A stretch of DNA of 44,571 nucleotides from Pseudonocardiales bacterium (GCA_003244245.1 QHBY01000052.1:1-44571), one strand, 5' to 3'. Positions 33,772 to 42,443 are shown, counted from the first letter of the stretch. Numbers and translations: made by a program. The notes: generated by a model from the sequence alone, not told the origin.

Positions 33772-34988
33772 CCGATCACGGCCCTTCGGACGGGCGCGGG
33801 CCAGTTCGCCGGATCAAGACCGTGCTGGCAGAGGAAGGCGAAGGCGAGCCGCTCGAGTCCGTACCCGGCACACGCGGTGTAGACGGGGGAGGTCCCGTCG
33901 GCCGACTCGATCCGGTAGGAGTCCGAGAAGAACTGCTCGTGGAAGTTGAACGAGCATACGGCCACGTCGCGTCCGGGCTCCAGGGGCAGCCGCAGCTCGT
34001 ATTTCAGTCGGAGGATCTGCTGTGACCACACCCTGTCCGCCGTGCCGCCATCAACGAAGAACGGATCGTTGGCGACCTCGCACCGTCCACCAAGCCCGAG
34101 GTCTGTGACCAGTTCGTAGGTCAGTTCCATCAACCGGCTCCTGCGGCCCAGGACGAGGTCTCGCGATCCCAGGAACACCACCTCCCTGATGGTGAAGTCC
34201 CACAGCCGCTCCAGCGAACGCCGGTAACGGGACTCGAATCGGAAGGACTTCCCACGAGCGGTGACGACCATCGACGGCTCGCGAAGCGGGCGGTCGGCCA
34301 ACTGGTGGTAGGTGTGGAAACACATGGTTGGTGGCAGGCAGTAGTCGAAATCCCCGCAGTAGGAGCGCAGGGAGCCGGACAGGTCCGACCGGTCAGTCAG
34401 ATCGTCCAGGAAGCCCCGGTAGGTGTCCACATCGCCGTGCAGTCGCGAGACGAACATCATCAGGTGTGGGAAAGACCGGAAATAGCAGCATCTGTCCATC
34501 GCGGCGGTGGAGATCAGGGTGGGGTATCGGAACTCGCGAGCACCGAACTCGGACCTCACCAGCTCGAGGATCCGCGCATCGAGATAGTCCATGAGCGACA
34601 GGACCGGTTCACCGATGGCAATCTGACCCTCCCCTGCCTCGGACGCGACCCCGCCGGCCAATAGCTCATCGAACACGTCGCGCGCCAGCCGGTCGGCGTC
34701 CGCGGTCCATACCACGTTGTGTTCCACCTGCCGCTGAGCAAGAACGTCGTTGGCCACCATGAACGTGAGCTTCTTGCTGAGCTGGTCGAGATCGGCCGCG
34801 CCGGCGAGGACGAGATCCACGGCGCCGATCAGGCCACCGCCGCGGATCAGAGAGAAGTCGAGAATCGCCTCGGAGACGAAGAATAAGCGCTTCGCGAACT
34901 CGTCGGCCTTGGCCTCCGGTATCGTCGGGTGGAGCTGGATACGGTGTGTCGACCGGATCTTCGCAGCGTCGTGATCGGCGGCCGTCAT
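33768..34988 (-). CDS. Class II aaRS-like amino acid:[carrier protein] ligase
   Basis: 406 residues from ATG 34988, overlapping the acyl-CoA dehydrogenase stop (ATGA). It belongs to the atypical seryl-tRNA synthetase-like family that adenylates a small amino acid and transfers it to a carrier-protein phosphopantetheine rather than tRNA. Visible: CCYFRSFPHLMMFV, CLPPTMCFHTYHQL, LERLWDFTIREVVFLGSR (motif 2 region) and YTACAGYGLERLAFAFL (motif 3). C223, E269 and C373 lie where the family's zinc ligands are expected. No tRNA-binding arm is seen; the N-terminal ~90 residues are extra. Next to an ACP and two oxidoreductases it probably charges that ACP with serine for aminomalonyl-ACP formation; known family members use Gly or Ala, so serine is inference. 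Confidence 0.85.
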   Translation of the reverse strand: MTAADHDAAKIRSTHRIQLHPTIPEAKADEFAKRLFFVSEAILDFSLIRGGGLIGAVDLVLAGAADLDQLSKKLTFMVANDVLAQRQVEHNVVWTADADRLARDVFDELLAGGVASEAGEGQIAIGEPVLSLMDYLDARILELVRSEFGAREFRYPTLISTAAMDRCCYFRSFPHLMMFVSRLHGDVDTYRGFLDDLTDRSDLSGSLRSYCGDFDYCLPPTMCFHTYHQLADRPLREPSMVVTARGKSFRFESRYRRSLERLWDFTIREVVFLGSRDLVLGRRSRLMELTYELVTDLGLGGRCEVANDPFFVDGGTADRVWSQQILRLKYELRLPLEPGRDVAVCSFNFHEQFFSDSYRIESADGTSPVYTACAGYGLERLAFAFLCQHGLDPANWPAPVRRAVIG

Positions 34989-36151
34989 CCGGACAGTCCC
35001 CCGTCCAGGCCAAGCAACTCGGCGAGAATGCCGCGCTGGACGGCGGACGAACCCGCGTAGATGGGGCCGCCGAGCGCGTCCCGGAGTTCGCGCTCGATGC
35101 CCGCGTCGCTCACATAGCCGCGCGCCCCATGGACCTCCACAGCAGCCATCGCCGTCTGCACCAAGCTCTCGCTGACGAAGATCTTGGCGATTGTCGAGTC
35201 GAGCAACGACATCCGGCCCTCGGTCTTCAGCCAGCCGACGCGGTAGAGGATCAGCCGGGAAAGCTCCAGCCGGATCTTCATGTCCGCGACCTTGTGCGCA
35301 ACCGCCTGGAACGCGCCGAGCCGCCTGCCAAACTGGCGCCGGGACATGACATGCTCAATCGAGGTATCCAGCAATCGTTCCATCGCGCCAACCTGGTTGG
35401 CGAACATGAACGCCCTCTCCCACTCGATGGTCGAGGTGAAGATCGGGTAGCCCGCGCCCTCGACGCCCAGCAGGTTGGCGACCGGAACTCGACACTCGGT
35501 GAACTCGACGGCGCCCATCTCGGTGGTACGCAGACCCATCTTTTCGAACTCTCGGGTCTTTGCGACGCCCGGCAGGTCGCAGGGGACCAGGAACGTCGAG
35601 AACTGGTCCTGCCCACGACCGGCGACCCCCGTCTTGGCGAAGACGACCAACAGGTCCGCGACTGGACCGTTACTGATAAACCACTTCGTCCCGTTCAGCA
35701 CGTAGTCGTCACCGTCGCGTACCGCTGTCGTCTCGAGGCTCAACACGTCCGATCCGGTGTTCGGTTCGGATAACGCGTGCGCGCCGATCAGCCGGCCTTC
35801 GCACAGTGGTCCGAGGAAACGGTTCTTCTGGTCTTCTGTACCGTGGTTGAGCAGGTAGATGACGCAACCCCACAGGTGGTTGTTCACGGCGAAGACGAGC
35901 CCGTTGTCGCAGCATCCGTAACCGAGCGCCTCGAGGGCGATCATGGTGGTCAGCGGGCTGTACCCACTGCCGCCGAATTCCGCAGGGACGGGCCATCCCA
36001 GCACGCCGAAGTCTGCGCACTTCTGCCAATCCTTCCGGGAGAACCTGCCGGCCCGGTCGTCTTCGGCGACGTCATGCCCGAGCTGTTCCTTGGCGAAGTC
36101 GATGATCTGAGAGCGGATACGGCACTGTTCGGTGTCCAGTCCGAAGTCCAC
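34985..36151 (-). CDS. Acyl-CoA dehydrogenase homologue for ACP-bound substrate
   Basis: 388 residues from GTG 36151. Standard FAD acyl-CoA dehydrogenase fold: FAKEQLGHDVAEDDRAGRFS, ALSEPNTGSDVLSLETTAVR, KWFISNGPVADLLVVFAKTG and RRQFGRRLGAFQAVAHKVAD. At the usual catalytic base position (YEGTSEIQR in short-chain enzymes) it reads YAGSSAVQR, so the Glu is Ala (A366). Loss of the alpha-proton base fits enzymes of the hydroxymalonyl/aminomalonyl-ACP pathways, which oxidise the side-chain alcohol or aldehyde rather than desaturate. I infer that it converts the serine-derived aldehyde on the ACP towards the carboxylate with the NAD-dependent partner. It follows the ACP gene by 18 bp. Confidence 0.85.
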   Translation of the reverse strand: MDFGLDTEQCRIRSQIIDFAKEQLGHDVAEDDRAGRFSRKDWQKCADFGVLGWPVPAEFGGSGYSPLTTMIALEALGYGCCDNGLVFAVNNHLWGCVIYLLNHGTEDQKNRFLGPLCEGRLIGAHALSEPNTGSDVLSLETTAVRDGDDYVLNGTKWFISNGPVADLLVVFAKTGVAGRGQDQFSTFLVPCDLPGVAKTREFEKMGLRTTEMGAVEFTECRVPVANLLGVEGAGYPIFTSTIEWERAFMFANQVGAMERLLDTSIEHVMSRRQFGRRLGAFQAVAHKVADMKIRLELSRLILYRVGWLKTEGRMSLLDSTIAKIFVSESLVQTAMAAVEVHGARGYVSDAGIERELRDALGGPIYAGSSAVQRGILAELLGLDGGLSG

Positions 36152-36169
36152 GTCTGGTCTCCTCGCAGA

Positions 36170-36430
36170 TTAGGTGCCGGTCGAGTTCGATACTGCCCTC
36201 TTGCGGTCGACGAAAAGCATGACCGCCGAGACACTTCGAAAGTTGACCAGATCGAGGTCTTTGTTTTCGGCGGGAATGTCGAACGTGCGTTCAATCCACA
36301 TGACCAGCTGGACGATGAAGAGAGAGTTGACGAGGCCACTTGCAAACAAGTCAAGGTCGTCGTCGACTTGGATACCGTCTGTATGTTTGGAGACGAATTC
36401 ACGAACACGGCTCGTCTCATGGTCATTCAT
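36170..36430 (-). CDS. Acyl carrier protein for the aminomalonyl extender
   Basis: 86 residues from ATG 36430. The phosphopantetheine site is DLDLFASGLVNSLFIVQLVM with Ser36; the GLVNSLF motif (instead of DSL) is like that of dedicated extender-unit ACPs in hydroxymalonyl/aminomalonyl-ACP pathways such as ZmaD/ZmaH. It sits 18 bp after the hydroxyacyl dehydrogenase and before the acyl-CoA dehydrogenase, with the ligase next. Likely function: carries serine while it is oxidised to aminomalonyl, then donates the unit to the trans AT. The carried amino acid is inferred. Confidence 0.88.
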   Translation of the reverse strand: MNDHETSRVREFVSKHTDGIQVDDDLDLFASGLVNSLFIVQLVMWIERTFDIPAENKDLDLVNFRSVSAVMLFVDRKRAVSNSTGT

Positions 36431-36448
36431 CGCGTTACGCCCCCGTCT

Positions 36449-37315
36449 TCAGTTTTGTGTCGTACTGGTCTCGTAGGGCCGGAACCCCTGACCGCTCTTC
36501 TTCCCCGTACGTCCTGCGTAGACCATTTTCCGGAGCAATGGGCACGGCCGGTATTTCGGGTCGTTGAGTTCGTCGTAGAGCACCTCGAGGGACAGTAGAA
36601 CCGTGTCGAGGCCGATGAGATCGGCGGTCTCAAGAGGCCCCATACTGTGCCCGAAGCATTCCTTGAACAGCCGGTCGATCTGCTGAACCGAGGCGACCCT
36701 CTCCCACAGCAGGAAGATCGCCTCGTTGATCGTGATCATCAGTACTCGGTTGGTGACAAACCCAGGAGAGTCCTCGACGACGATGCAGGACTTCCCCGCG
36801 GTGGCCAGCAGCGCTCGCGTTTGTTCGATCGTCTCCTGGCTGGTGTGCACGCCTCGGATCACCTCGACCGTCGGCTTGAGCGGCGCCGGATTCATGAAAT
36901 GGACACCTACGACCAGCGGAGCTCGACCGGTCACGGAGGCGACCCGAGTGATCAGGATCGCGGAAGTGTTCACCCCGAGTATGGCGTCCGCACGACACAC
37001 GCTGTCCAGCTGCTCATACAGGCGGCGTTTTGTCGGCCAGTCCTCCGTTACGTTCTCGACGACATAGTCAACATCGCTCAGCTCTGCGATGCTCTTAGTG
37101 AAGTTGATGCGATCGTCCAGTTCACTGAGTGATATTCGTTTGACCCCCGGACGTACCAGCGGAGCCAGACGCACATTACGCGCGATTTCCCGCCGCGCGC
37201 GGTCGAGGATATCATCCGCGATGTCGACGAGGACGACGTCGTATTCGTTCTCGGCAAACAGCTGAGCCACGCCGATACCCATCGTTCCGGCGCCGACGAT
37301 CCCTATGCGCTTCAT
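36449..37315 (-). CDS. 3-hydroxyacyl-CoA dehydrogenase homologue
   Basis: 288 residues from ATG 37315, which overlaps the thioesterase stop (ATGA). N-terminal Rossmann motif RIGIVGAGTMGIGVAQLFAE (GxGxxG), then VENVTEDWPTKRRLYEQL, GVHFMNPAPLKPTVEVIRG and DSPGFVTNRVL, all typical of 3-hydroxybutyryl-CoA dehydrogenases; GRTGKKSGQGFRPY near the C-terminus fits. NAD(P)-dependent oxidation of a beta-hydroxyl on an ACP-bound acyl group is the probable activity: here the serine side chain, analogous to ZmaG. The four genes ligase, ACP, acyl-CoA dehydrogenase and this one are contiguous, strongly supporting a common pathway. Confidence 0.88.
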   Translation of the reverse strand: MKRIGIVGAGTMGIGVAQLFAENEYDVVLVDIADDILDRARREIARNVRLAPLVRPGVKRISLSELDDRINFTKSIAELSDVDYVVENVTEDWPTKRRLYEQLDSVCRADAILGVNTSAILITRVASVTGRAPLVVGVHFMNPAPLKPTVEVIRGVHTSQETIEQTRALLATAGKSCIVVEDSPGFVTNRVLMITINEAIFLLWERVASVQQIDRLFKECFGHSMGPLETADLIGLDTVLLSLEVLYDELNDPKYRPCPLLRKMVYAGRTGKKSGQGFRPYETSTTQN

Positions 37316-38100
37316 TGAGTACTTCCCCGTTCGCATCGTTCGCCGAGATCACTGTTCATGGTCCAGCGCAATAGTTCACACAGTTCGCGGCGACTCTCAC
37401 GAAAATAGAGATGCCCACCTGGCAGAGTATGTAGGTCGAATGGTCCGGTGGCCTGGGCACGCCAGGCGATGGCACGGGCCCGGCCCGGTTCCCGATCTCC
37501 CACCAGAACAGTGATCGGGCACTCGAGCGGGCCGCTTTGGACGTACTCGTATGCGTCCAGCAGCGCGAAGTCGGCTCGATAACAACCGAGCGCCGTTTCC
37601 AGCAGTAAGGGGTCCGATCGCGCTTCCGCCGGCATCGGGCCCCACCGGCGTTCGATCTCGGCAAGTAGGTCTGCATCGGAGAGCAGGTGCAACCGCTTCG
37701 TGGTTCGGATCGCCGTGGGAGCCGAGCACGACGAGGCGAACAGCCGCACCGGTCCCGGTAGCCCGCGCGCGCGGATGGATCTGGCCACCTCGAAAGCCAC
37801 GAGCGCGCCGAGGCTGTGTCCGAAGAGCGCAAACGGACCTTCAAAGGTCACCTGGTCCACAACGGCCTCGACCAGCGCCGTCATACGAGTGAAGGGACGT
37901 TCGGCCAAACGAGACGCGCGGCCAGGCGGCTGCACCGCCCACACCTGTATCTCGGGCAGGTCATCCGCCCAGCGGACGTACTCACCCGGTGCGCCCCCGG
38001 CGTGCGCGAAACAGTACAGGTGAGCCGCGGCATCCGGTCGGCGCACGCGGCGGATCAGCCAACGCCCGCCGTGCCGAGGAGTCTGTGTCGCGTCAGTCAT
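37312..38100 (-). CDS. Type II thioesterase
   Basis: 262 residues from ATG 38100, overlapping the PKS stop by 8 bp. Alpha/beta hydrolase with LYCFAHAGGAPGEYVRW near the N-terminus (family hallmark), nucleophile motif GHSLG (S96), the acid in ITVLVGDREP and the terminal His in LPGGHLYFRE. Type II thioesterases remove stalled or wrong acyl groups from carrier domains; here it may also act in product release, since neither the NRPS nor the PKS has a terminal TE. Confidence 0.93.
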   Translation of the reverse strand: MTDATQTPRHGGRWLIRRVRRPDAAAHLYCFAHAGGAPGEYVRWADDLPEIQVWAVQPPGRASRLAERPFTRMTALVEAVVDQVTFEGPFALFGHSLGALVAFEVARSIRARGLPGPVRLFASSCSAPTAIRTTKRLHLLSDADLLAEIERRWGPMPAEARSDPLLLETALGCYRADFALLDAYEYVQSGPLECPITVLVGDREPGRARAIAWRAQATGPFDLHTLPGGHLYFRESRRELCELLRWTMNSDLGERCERGSTQ

Positions 38101-40789
38101 GCCGGCTTCCCGACGGGTTCGAGGTGGATGACCGGACGTTGTCGGCCATCCGCTCGTCGATCAGGGCGGAGAGCTCAGCAACGGAGGGCGCCACGTACAT
38201 CGCACGCAGCTCGATTTCAACCGGGAAGACCTGACGCACCCGCACAACCAGTCGAGTCGCGACGAGCGAATCACCACCGAGGTCGAAGAAACTGTCCTGC
38301 GGATCCACCTCCCGCAGGCCGAGCATCTCGCCGAACAGCCCATTGATCACTTGCTGGGTGTCGAGCCGCAAGGTGTCGGCCTGAGCGATCGTCGGCTCGG
38401 TCGTTCCGGTCGAGCCCGGCTCGTCCGGTTCCACAAGGTACCGCTGCCGCTGGAACGGATAGGCAGGCAGTGGCACGTGCAACCTGCGCTGTCCCGCGTG
38501 GACAGCCTCCCAGGACACGGAGACTCCGGCACACCACAGACGACCCAGCGCGTGCAGCAACCTGTCGTCGTCACGTGCTGGACACCCGCGCAGGGCGAGG
38601 TGTCCAGGCGACCACCTCGCGCTACTCCGCGCAGCCGCGGTCAAGGCACAGTCGGGACCGAGATCGACGAGAATGCGGCCGGGAGCGTCGAGCAACGTCG
38701 ACAACGCACGATCCGGTGATACCCGGGAAGTGAGCCGCTCCGCCCACCACATCGGGTCCGACACATCCGTACGCGTTACGAACCCGTGCTCGTAGGCGAC
38801 CGGCACCCACGGGGCCTCCGAGCGTATGTCCGCGACAAGACGGGCAATTTCGTCCACCACCGAGCTGTCCCCGGCCCGCAGGCGCGCCCGGCAGCCGAGC
38901 AGTTTGATTGCCACGTCGAGAGGGAGGGTCCTGACAGCCGCCAACGCCGTCAGCGTTCCTTCGGCCTGTCCGAACGCCGACTCCGGCGTGACACCCCACC
39001 CTGCCCACATGCGGGCCAGGCCGTACTGGCGCATGAACTCGCCGAGATGGGTGCCCGAGGAATCGACACCCAGCGTGGCGGCGACTCGGCGACACCGCTC
39101 GATCTCCTGGCGGTAGCGACCGCTCCCGCCGTACTGCGCATCCGAGGTCGTGGGAGCGACTTCCGATAAACCGTCCCAACCCGGAAACATGAGCGCGATC
39201 GGGCGGTCCGGGTTCGCGATGTCACTGATCGATCGGTCGTCGTCCGAGGTGGAGAGCGCCCGGACCGCGTCCGCTCGCCCGCGCACGACCGCGCATCGCC
39301 GATACCGATGCTCTCGTAGCCCGGTCTGCAGGGTCCACGCAACGTCCGGCAACTCCTGCTCGGTATGGCGAGACACGTGAGCGGCGAGCCGGGCGGCGAC
39401 GGTGTTCAACGCCATGGCCGTGCGAGCCGACAACACGAGCAGTTGCGACGAGGAGGTTCGATCGCCAGGGCTTCGTGCCGTGCGCTGCTCCAGCACCACG
39501 TGTGCGTTGGTTCCGCCGAGGCCGAAAGAGCTCACTCCCGCACGCCGCGGCATCCCCTCTGGATGCCATTCTCGCAACTCGGTCACCACCATGAACGGGC
39601 TGGTGTCGAACTCGATCTCCGGATTCGGTTCGGTGAAGTGCAGACTCGGTGGAATCTTCCCGTGCTCGATCGCCAGTACCGTCTTGACGAAGCCCGCAAT
39701 CCCGGCCGCAGCGTCGGTATGCCCGATGTTCGTCTTCACCGAACCGATGCAGCAGAAGCCGCATTCGTCCGTGGATGCACGGAATGCCCGCGTCAGCGCG
39801 GCCACCTCGATGGGGTCCCCGACGGGAGTGGCCGTGCCGTGCGCCTCGACGTAGGTGATCGTCCTCGGATCCACGTCGGCCGCGAGATGCGCAGCCCGGA
39901 CCACTTCTGCCTGCCCCGAGACGCTGGGAGCGGTGAAACCGACACGGTCGGAGCCATCGTTGTTCACTGCCGACCCACACACAATGGCGTGCACCTTGTC
40001 ACCCGAAGCTGTCGCCTCTGGCAACCGCCTCAGCACGACGAGGCAGGCCCCCTGACCGCCGACCACGCCATCGGCGCTGGCATCGAAGGTCCGACAGGTT
40101 CCGTCCGTCGAGAGGAGGCCACCCACGGAGAAACGGCCCAGTTTGGGCGGAACATGGACCGATGTGCCACCGGCGAGTGCGATGTCGCAGTCGCCGGACA
40201 ACAAAGCCTGTACAGCGAGATGAACGGCCACCAGTGAAGTAGCGCATGCTGCCTGTACTGCCACCGCTGGACCACGTAACCCCAGCTTGTACGCGATCTT
40301 GCTGCCGAGGAAGTCCGCGGCAGTCGCCATCCGTATATCCCAATCGGTAACGGCGGAGAGATGATCGCGCTGCGACCTCAGAATCGGTGCGTACGACGAC
40401 TCGCTGCACCCGACATAAATCCCGATCGTCTCAGTGCTCCGATCAGGGTCGTGGCCCGCGCTCTCAAGAGCCTCAACGGCACACTCCATAAGTACGCGGT
40501 GCTGCGGGTCAAGTAGGAGGGCTTCACGAAGCGTATAGCCGAAGTATTCTGAGTCGAACCATTCAGGATTAGCCAATAGGCCGCCGGCGGGCACGTATTC
40601 CGTGACCTTCTGGTTGCCGATCGCCGCCACAGTCTGTCGGGAAAACCTGGTGACACTATCCACGCCGTCAACCAAGTTTTGCCAGAACTCATCGATGTTA
40701 TTCGCACCTGGGAATCGGCATGCCATCCCGATGACGGCAACACGTGTGCTGTCCCGGTCCAGATCTTCCGAGTCAACCGGTTGGCTCAT
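38093..40789 (-). CDS. Type I polyketide synthase module with inactive AT: KS-AT*-ACP
   Basis: 898 residues from ATG 40789. KS (about 15-440) has ACATS with C182, VEAHGTATPVGD with H317 and TNIGH with H357, so it is catalytically complete. An AT-like region (about 530-715) starts IALMFPGWDG and ends ILVDLGP, but is only about 185 residues (normal about 300): the nucleophile motif GHSxG is GQAEG (607-611; Ser to Ala), and the HAFHS/YASHS catalytic-His region is deleted. A post-AT linker (LWCAGVSVSWE ... YPFQRQRYLV) is intact. ACP at about 815-880 has FDLGGDSLVATR with S841. No KR, DH or TE. It needs an AT in trans; the free AT five genes downstream is the obvious partner. Starts with an ATGA overlap to the upstream carrier. 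Confidence 0.95.
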   Translation of the reverse strand: MSQPVDSEDLDRDSTRVAVIGMACRFPGANNIDEFWQNLVDGVDSVTRFSRQTVAAIGNQKVTEYVPAGGLLANPEWFDSEYFGYTLREALLLDPQHRVLMECAVEALESAGHDPDRSTETIGIYVGCSESSYAPILRSQRDHLSAVTDWDIRMATAADFLGSKIAYKLGLRGPAVAVQAACATSLVAVHLAVQALLSGDCDIALAGGTSVHVPPKLGRFSVGGLLSTDGTCRTFDASADGVVGGQGACLVVLRRLPEATASGDKVHAIVCGSAVNNDGSDRVGFTAPSVSGQAEVVRAAHLAADVDPRTITYVEAHGTATPVGDPIEVAALTRAFRASTDECGFCCIGSVKTNIGHTDAAAGIAGFVKTVLAIEHGKIPPSLHFTEPNPEIEFDTSPFMVVTELREWHPEGMPRRAGVSSFGLGGTNAHVVLEQRTARSPGDRTSSSQLLVLSARTAMALNTVAARLAAHVSRHTEQELPDVAWTLQTGLREHRYRRCAVVRGRADAVRALSTSDDDRSISDIANPDRPIALMFPGWDGLSEVAPTTSDAQYGGSGRYRQEIERCRRVAATLGVDSSGTHLGEFMRQYGLARMWAGWGVTPESAFGQAEGTLTALAAVRTLPLDVAIKLLGCRARLRAGDSSVVDEIARLVADIRSEAPWVPVAYEHGFVTRTDVSDPMWWAERLTSRVSPDRALSTLLDAPGRILVDLGPDCALTAAARSSARWSPGHLALRGCPARDDDRLLHALGRLWCAGVSVSWEAVHAGQRRLHVPLPAYPFQRQRYLVEPDEPGSTGTTEPTIAQADTLRLDTQQVINGLFGEMLGLREVDPQDSFFDLGGDSLVATRLVVRVRQVFPVEIELRAMYVAPSVAELSALIDERMADNVRSSTSNPSGSRHD

Positions 40790-41163
40790 TGCCCCAGCCC
40801 CGTCATACGGGCGCGCTGAGTCCGTAGCCGCCCTAGTCTGGCGCGCGCGTCCTGACGCTGCTCGGAACCACGCGAGCCCGTCCGACCCGCAACGTCGATA
40901 GAATCTCCGTCTATATGGCGCGCGAGCGCGCGGACAGTCGAATGCTGGAAGAGCTCCATCATGCGTGGATGTGCACCCAACCGTCGAACGATCTCTTCCC
41001 GCACCACGTGCAGCAGCAGTGAATACCCTCCCAGATCGAAGAAATTGTCCCGGACGCTCACGTCAGGACGCTCTAAGACCTCACGCCATATTTCAGTCAG
41101 GATTTGCTCGGTGCGCGAAGCTGGTAACTCTTGAGCGTCCGCCGAAGGTGACGGAAGGTGCAT
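40786..41163 (-). CDS. Free carrier protein (PCP/ACP)
   Basis: 126 residues from ATG 41163, preceded by GGCGGAG; the longer reading from 41211 lacks a better site. Carrier core: LTEIWREVLERPDVSVRDNF followed by FDLGGYSLLLHVV, with phosphopantetheine Ser in GGYS. The C-terminal ~40 residues are basic (GRLRTQRARM) and may dock to the PKS. It is the first gene of the leftward operon and overlaps the PKS start. It probably passes an NRPS-derived aminoacyl or peptidyl chain to the KS, but could serve the free condensation domain. Confidence 0.88.
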   Translation of the reverse strand: MHLPSPSADAQELPASRTEQILTEIWREVLERPDVSVRDNFFDLGGYSLLLHVVREEIVRRLGAHPRMMELFQHSTVRALARHIDGDSIDVAGRTGSRGSEQRQDARARLGRLRTQRARMTGLGQ

Positions 41164-41188
41164 GTCTCCGCCACACGGATCAATCGGT

Positions 41189-41261
41189 CCCACATGTGGG
41201 CGTGCACCCATATGTCGACTCCCCCTACTACCTAGACTTCATCAACAGTGCATAATGCACT
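41189..41261. promoter_or_regulatory. Two palindromes upstream of the leftward PKS operon
   Basis: CCCACATGTGGG (41189-41200) is a perfect 12-bp palindrome 26 bp from the operon's start codon; AGTGCATAATGCACT (41247-41261) is a 7-bp inverted repeat with one central base. On the minus strand, TTGGCC and CATTAT separated by 17 bp overlap the second palindrome and could be a weak -35/-10 pair. Operators for cluster regulators are plausible; no binding evidence. Confidence 0.45.
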
Positions 41262-41320
41262 TGCTTGAGCCATTGGCCAAGCTGAGCCCCCTGACGGGAT
41301 GCTCTTGACAGGTGAAAGTC

Positions 41321-41530
41321 TCAAGTCTCCATCATCTCGACCATATCCACGACGAGATATTCGGAAAAGACTCCACACGAGTGACAACATACGTAAGTGA
41401 CCTGCACGGTCGTCCTAGTAAGATCGCTTGAGTCGACGTTCCTCGAAGTCTTACATCTGCACGTGCAAACGCCCTGGGGGATGCAATCGCGTATGCATGT
41501 ACTGCGGAGGGGTTGTTGTTTATGGAACAT
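41321..41530 (-). CDS. Possible small Cys-rich protein
   Basis: A 69-residue frame (MFHKQQPLRSTCIRDC ... ) with CTCRC and YVCCHSCG clusters, eight cysteines in all, resembling a small zinc-ribbon pattern. Base composition is AT-richer than the neighbouring operon. No good ribosome-binding site precedes the ATG, and the frame is open for a long way upstream with no recognisable protein, so this may be chance. I know no family. Confidence 0.25.
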   Translation of the reverse strand: MFHKQQPLRSTCIRDCIPQGVCTCRCKTSRNVDSSDLTRTTVQVTYVCCHSCGVFSEYLVVDMVEMMET

Positions 41531-42443
41531 GACTTGACCGAGGCGCTCACGATGTTGAGTTGATGGACGCCGCGTTTCATATGAACATTCAGCCCTGCGC
41601 CTGACCTGCGGCTGAGCTGTTGGTGATGTAGCCCCGGTGGACGGCCGGCACTTGCCTGACGCCACTATCCGGTCGCGACTGGAGCCAGCCGAGCACGCCC
41701 CACACCGTTGAGCAGTTCTGCATCTTCTGCCTGACCGCGCGCCTCGGCGACCATCTTCTGGTTCGTCGTGCCGCGAGGTTGCTTGCCCACGATCGGCGTC
41801 TGCGCGACTCGCTGCCAGGGGTAAAGCGCGAGCACTACTGACCTCCAGGTTGGCTAACCGTCGCGTAGGCCACCCGCCGGCCCGGTGGTAACACCGCGTT
41901 ACAACGGATCCTCCCGTGTTGTTGAGGCGGTCTGTCGCCACGCCGCCGGGGCCTCCCAGCCGCTTCTCGACCATCGCGAGCATGCTTAGCTCTGACGGGT
42001 TGCCAACCGCTGCCGCAAGTCCCTGATCCCCTGCCAGTTGCCCCCGACAGAAGCGGGCCCTACTGCTATCCGGCCGTCTGTTGGCCAACTTGTTGAGCGC
42101 GGACTTGCTGTCAGCGGAAACGCGGACTAATGAGATGACGCCTATCACTGTCCGTTCCCCCCGATCATGGGAAGTTCCCGTTCGAGTTGAGAAGCGATCC
42201 GACAGGCCCCGCCGGATCTGAGACGGTGGAACCCATTGCGCCTGGGCCAGCGTCCGCGACCTTTGCCGCGACGAGGGCCGGACGAAATCCCACAAGCAGG
42301 GGCAACGACTGCAACCACCGTCGCGGTAATCGATCATAAGGTCGATGGTGCAAGGCCAGGTAGGCAATGACCCCACGCCGCCGAGGCGGTCGATCTCCTC
42401 TGTTGCCAACTCGACTACGGGGGCCTCTGTCGACGCGACCGAG
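41531..42443. other. Remnant or noncoding region without a supportable gene
   Basis: About 900 bp between the PKS operon promoter and the IS256 element. Long frames are open on the minus strand, but their translations are low in recognisable pattern and Arg/Ser-rich, as expected from noncoding GC-rich DNA. Probably degraded mobile DNA. Confidence 0.5.

Noticed and set aside
41321-42409. Long minus-strand reading frame of 362 codons
   Set aside because: No recognisable motifs, Arg/Ser-rich, no ribosome-binding site; only its last ~70 residues look possibly protein-like.
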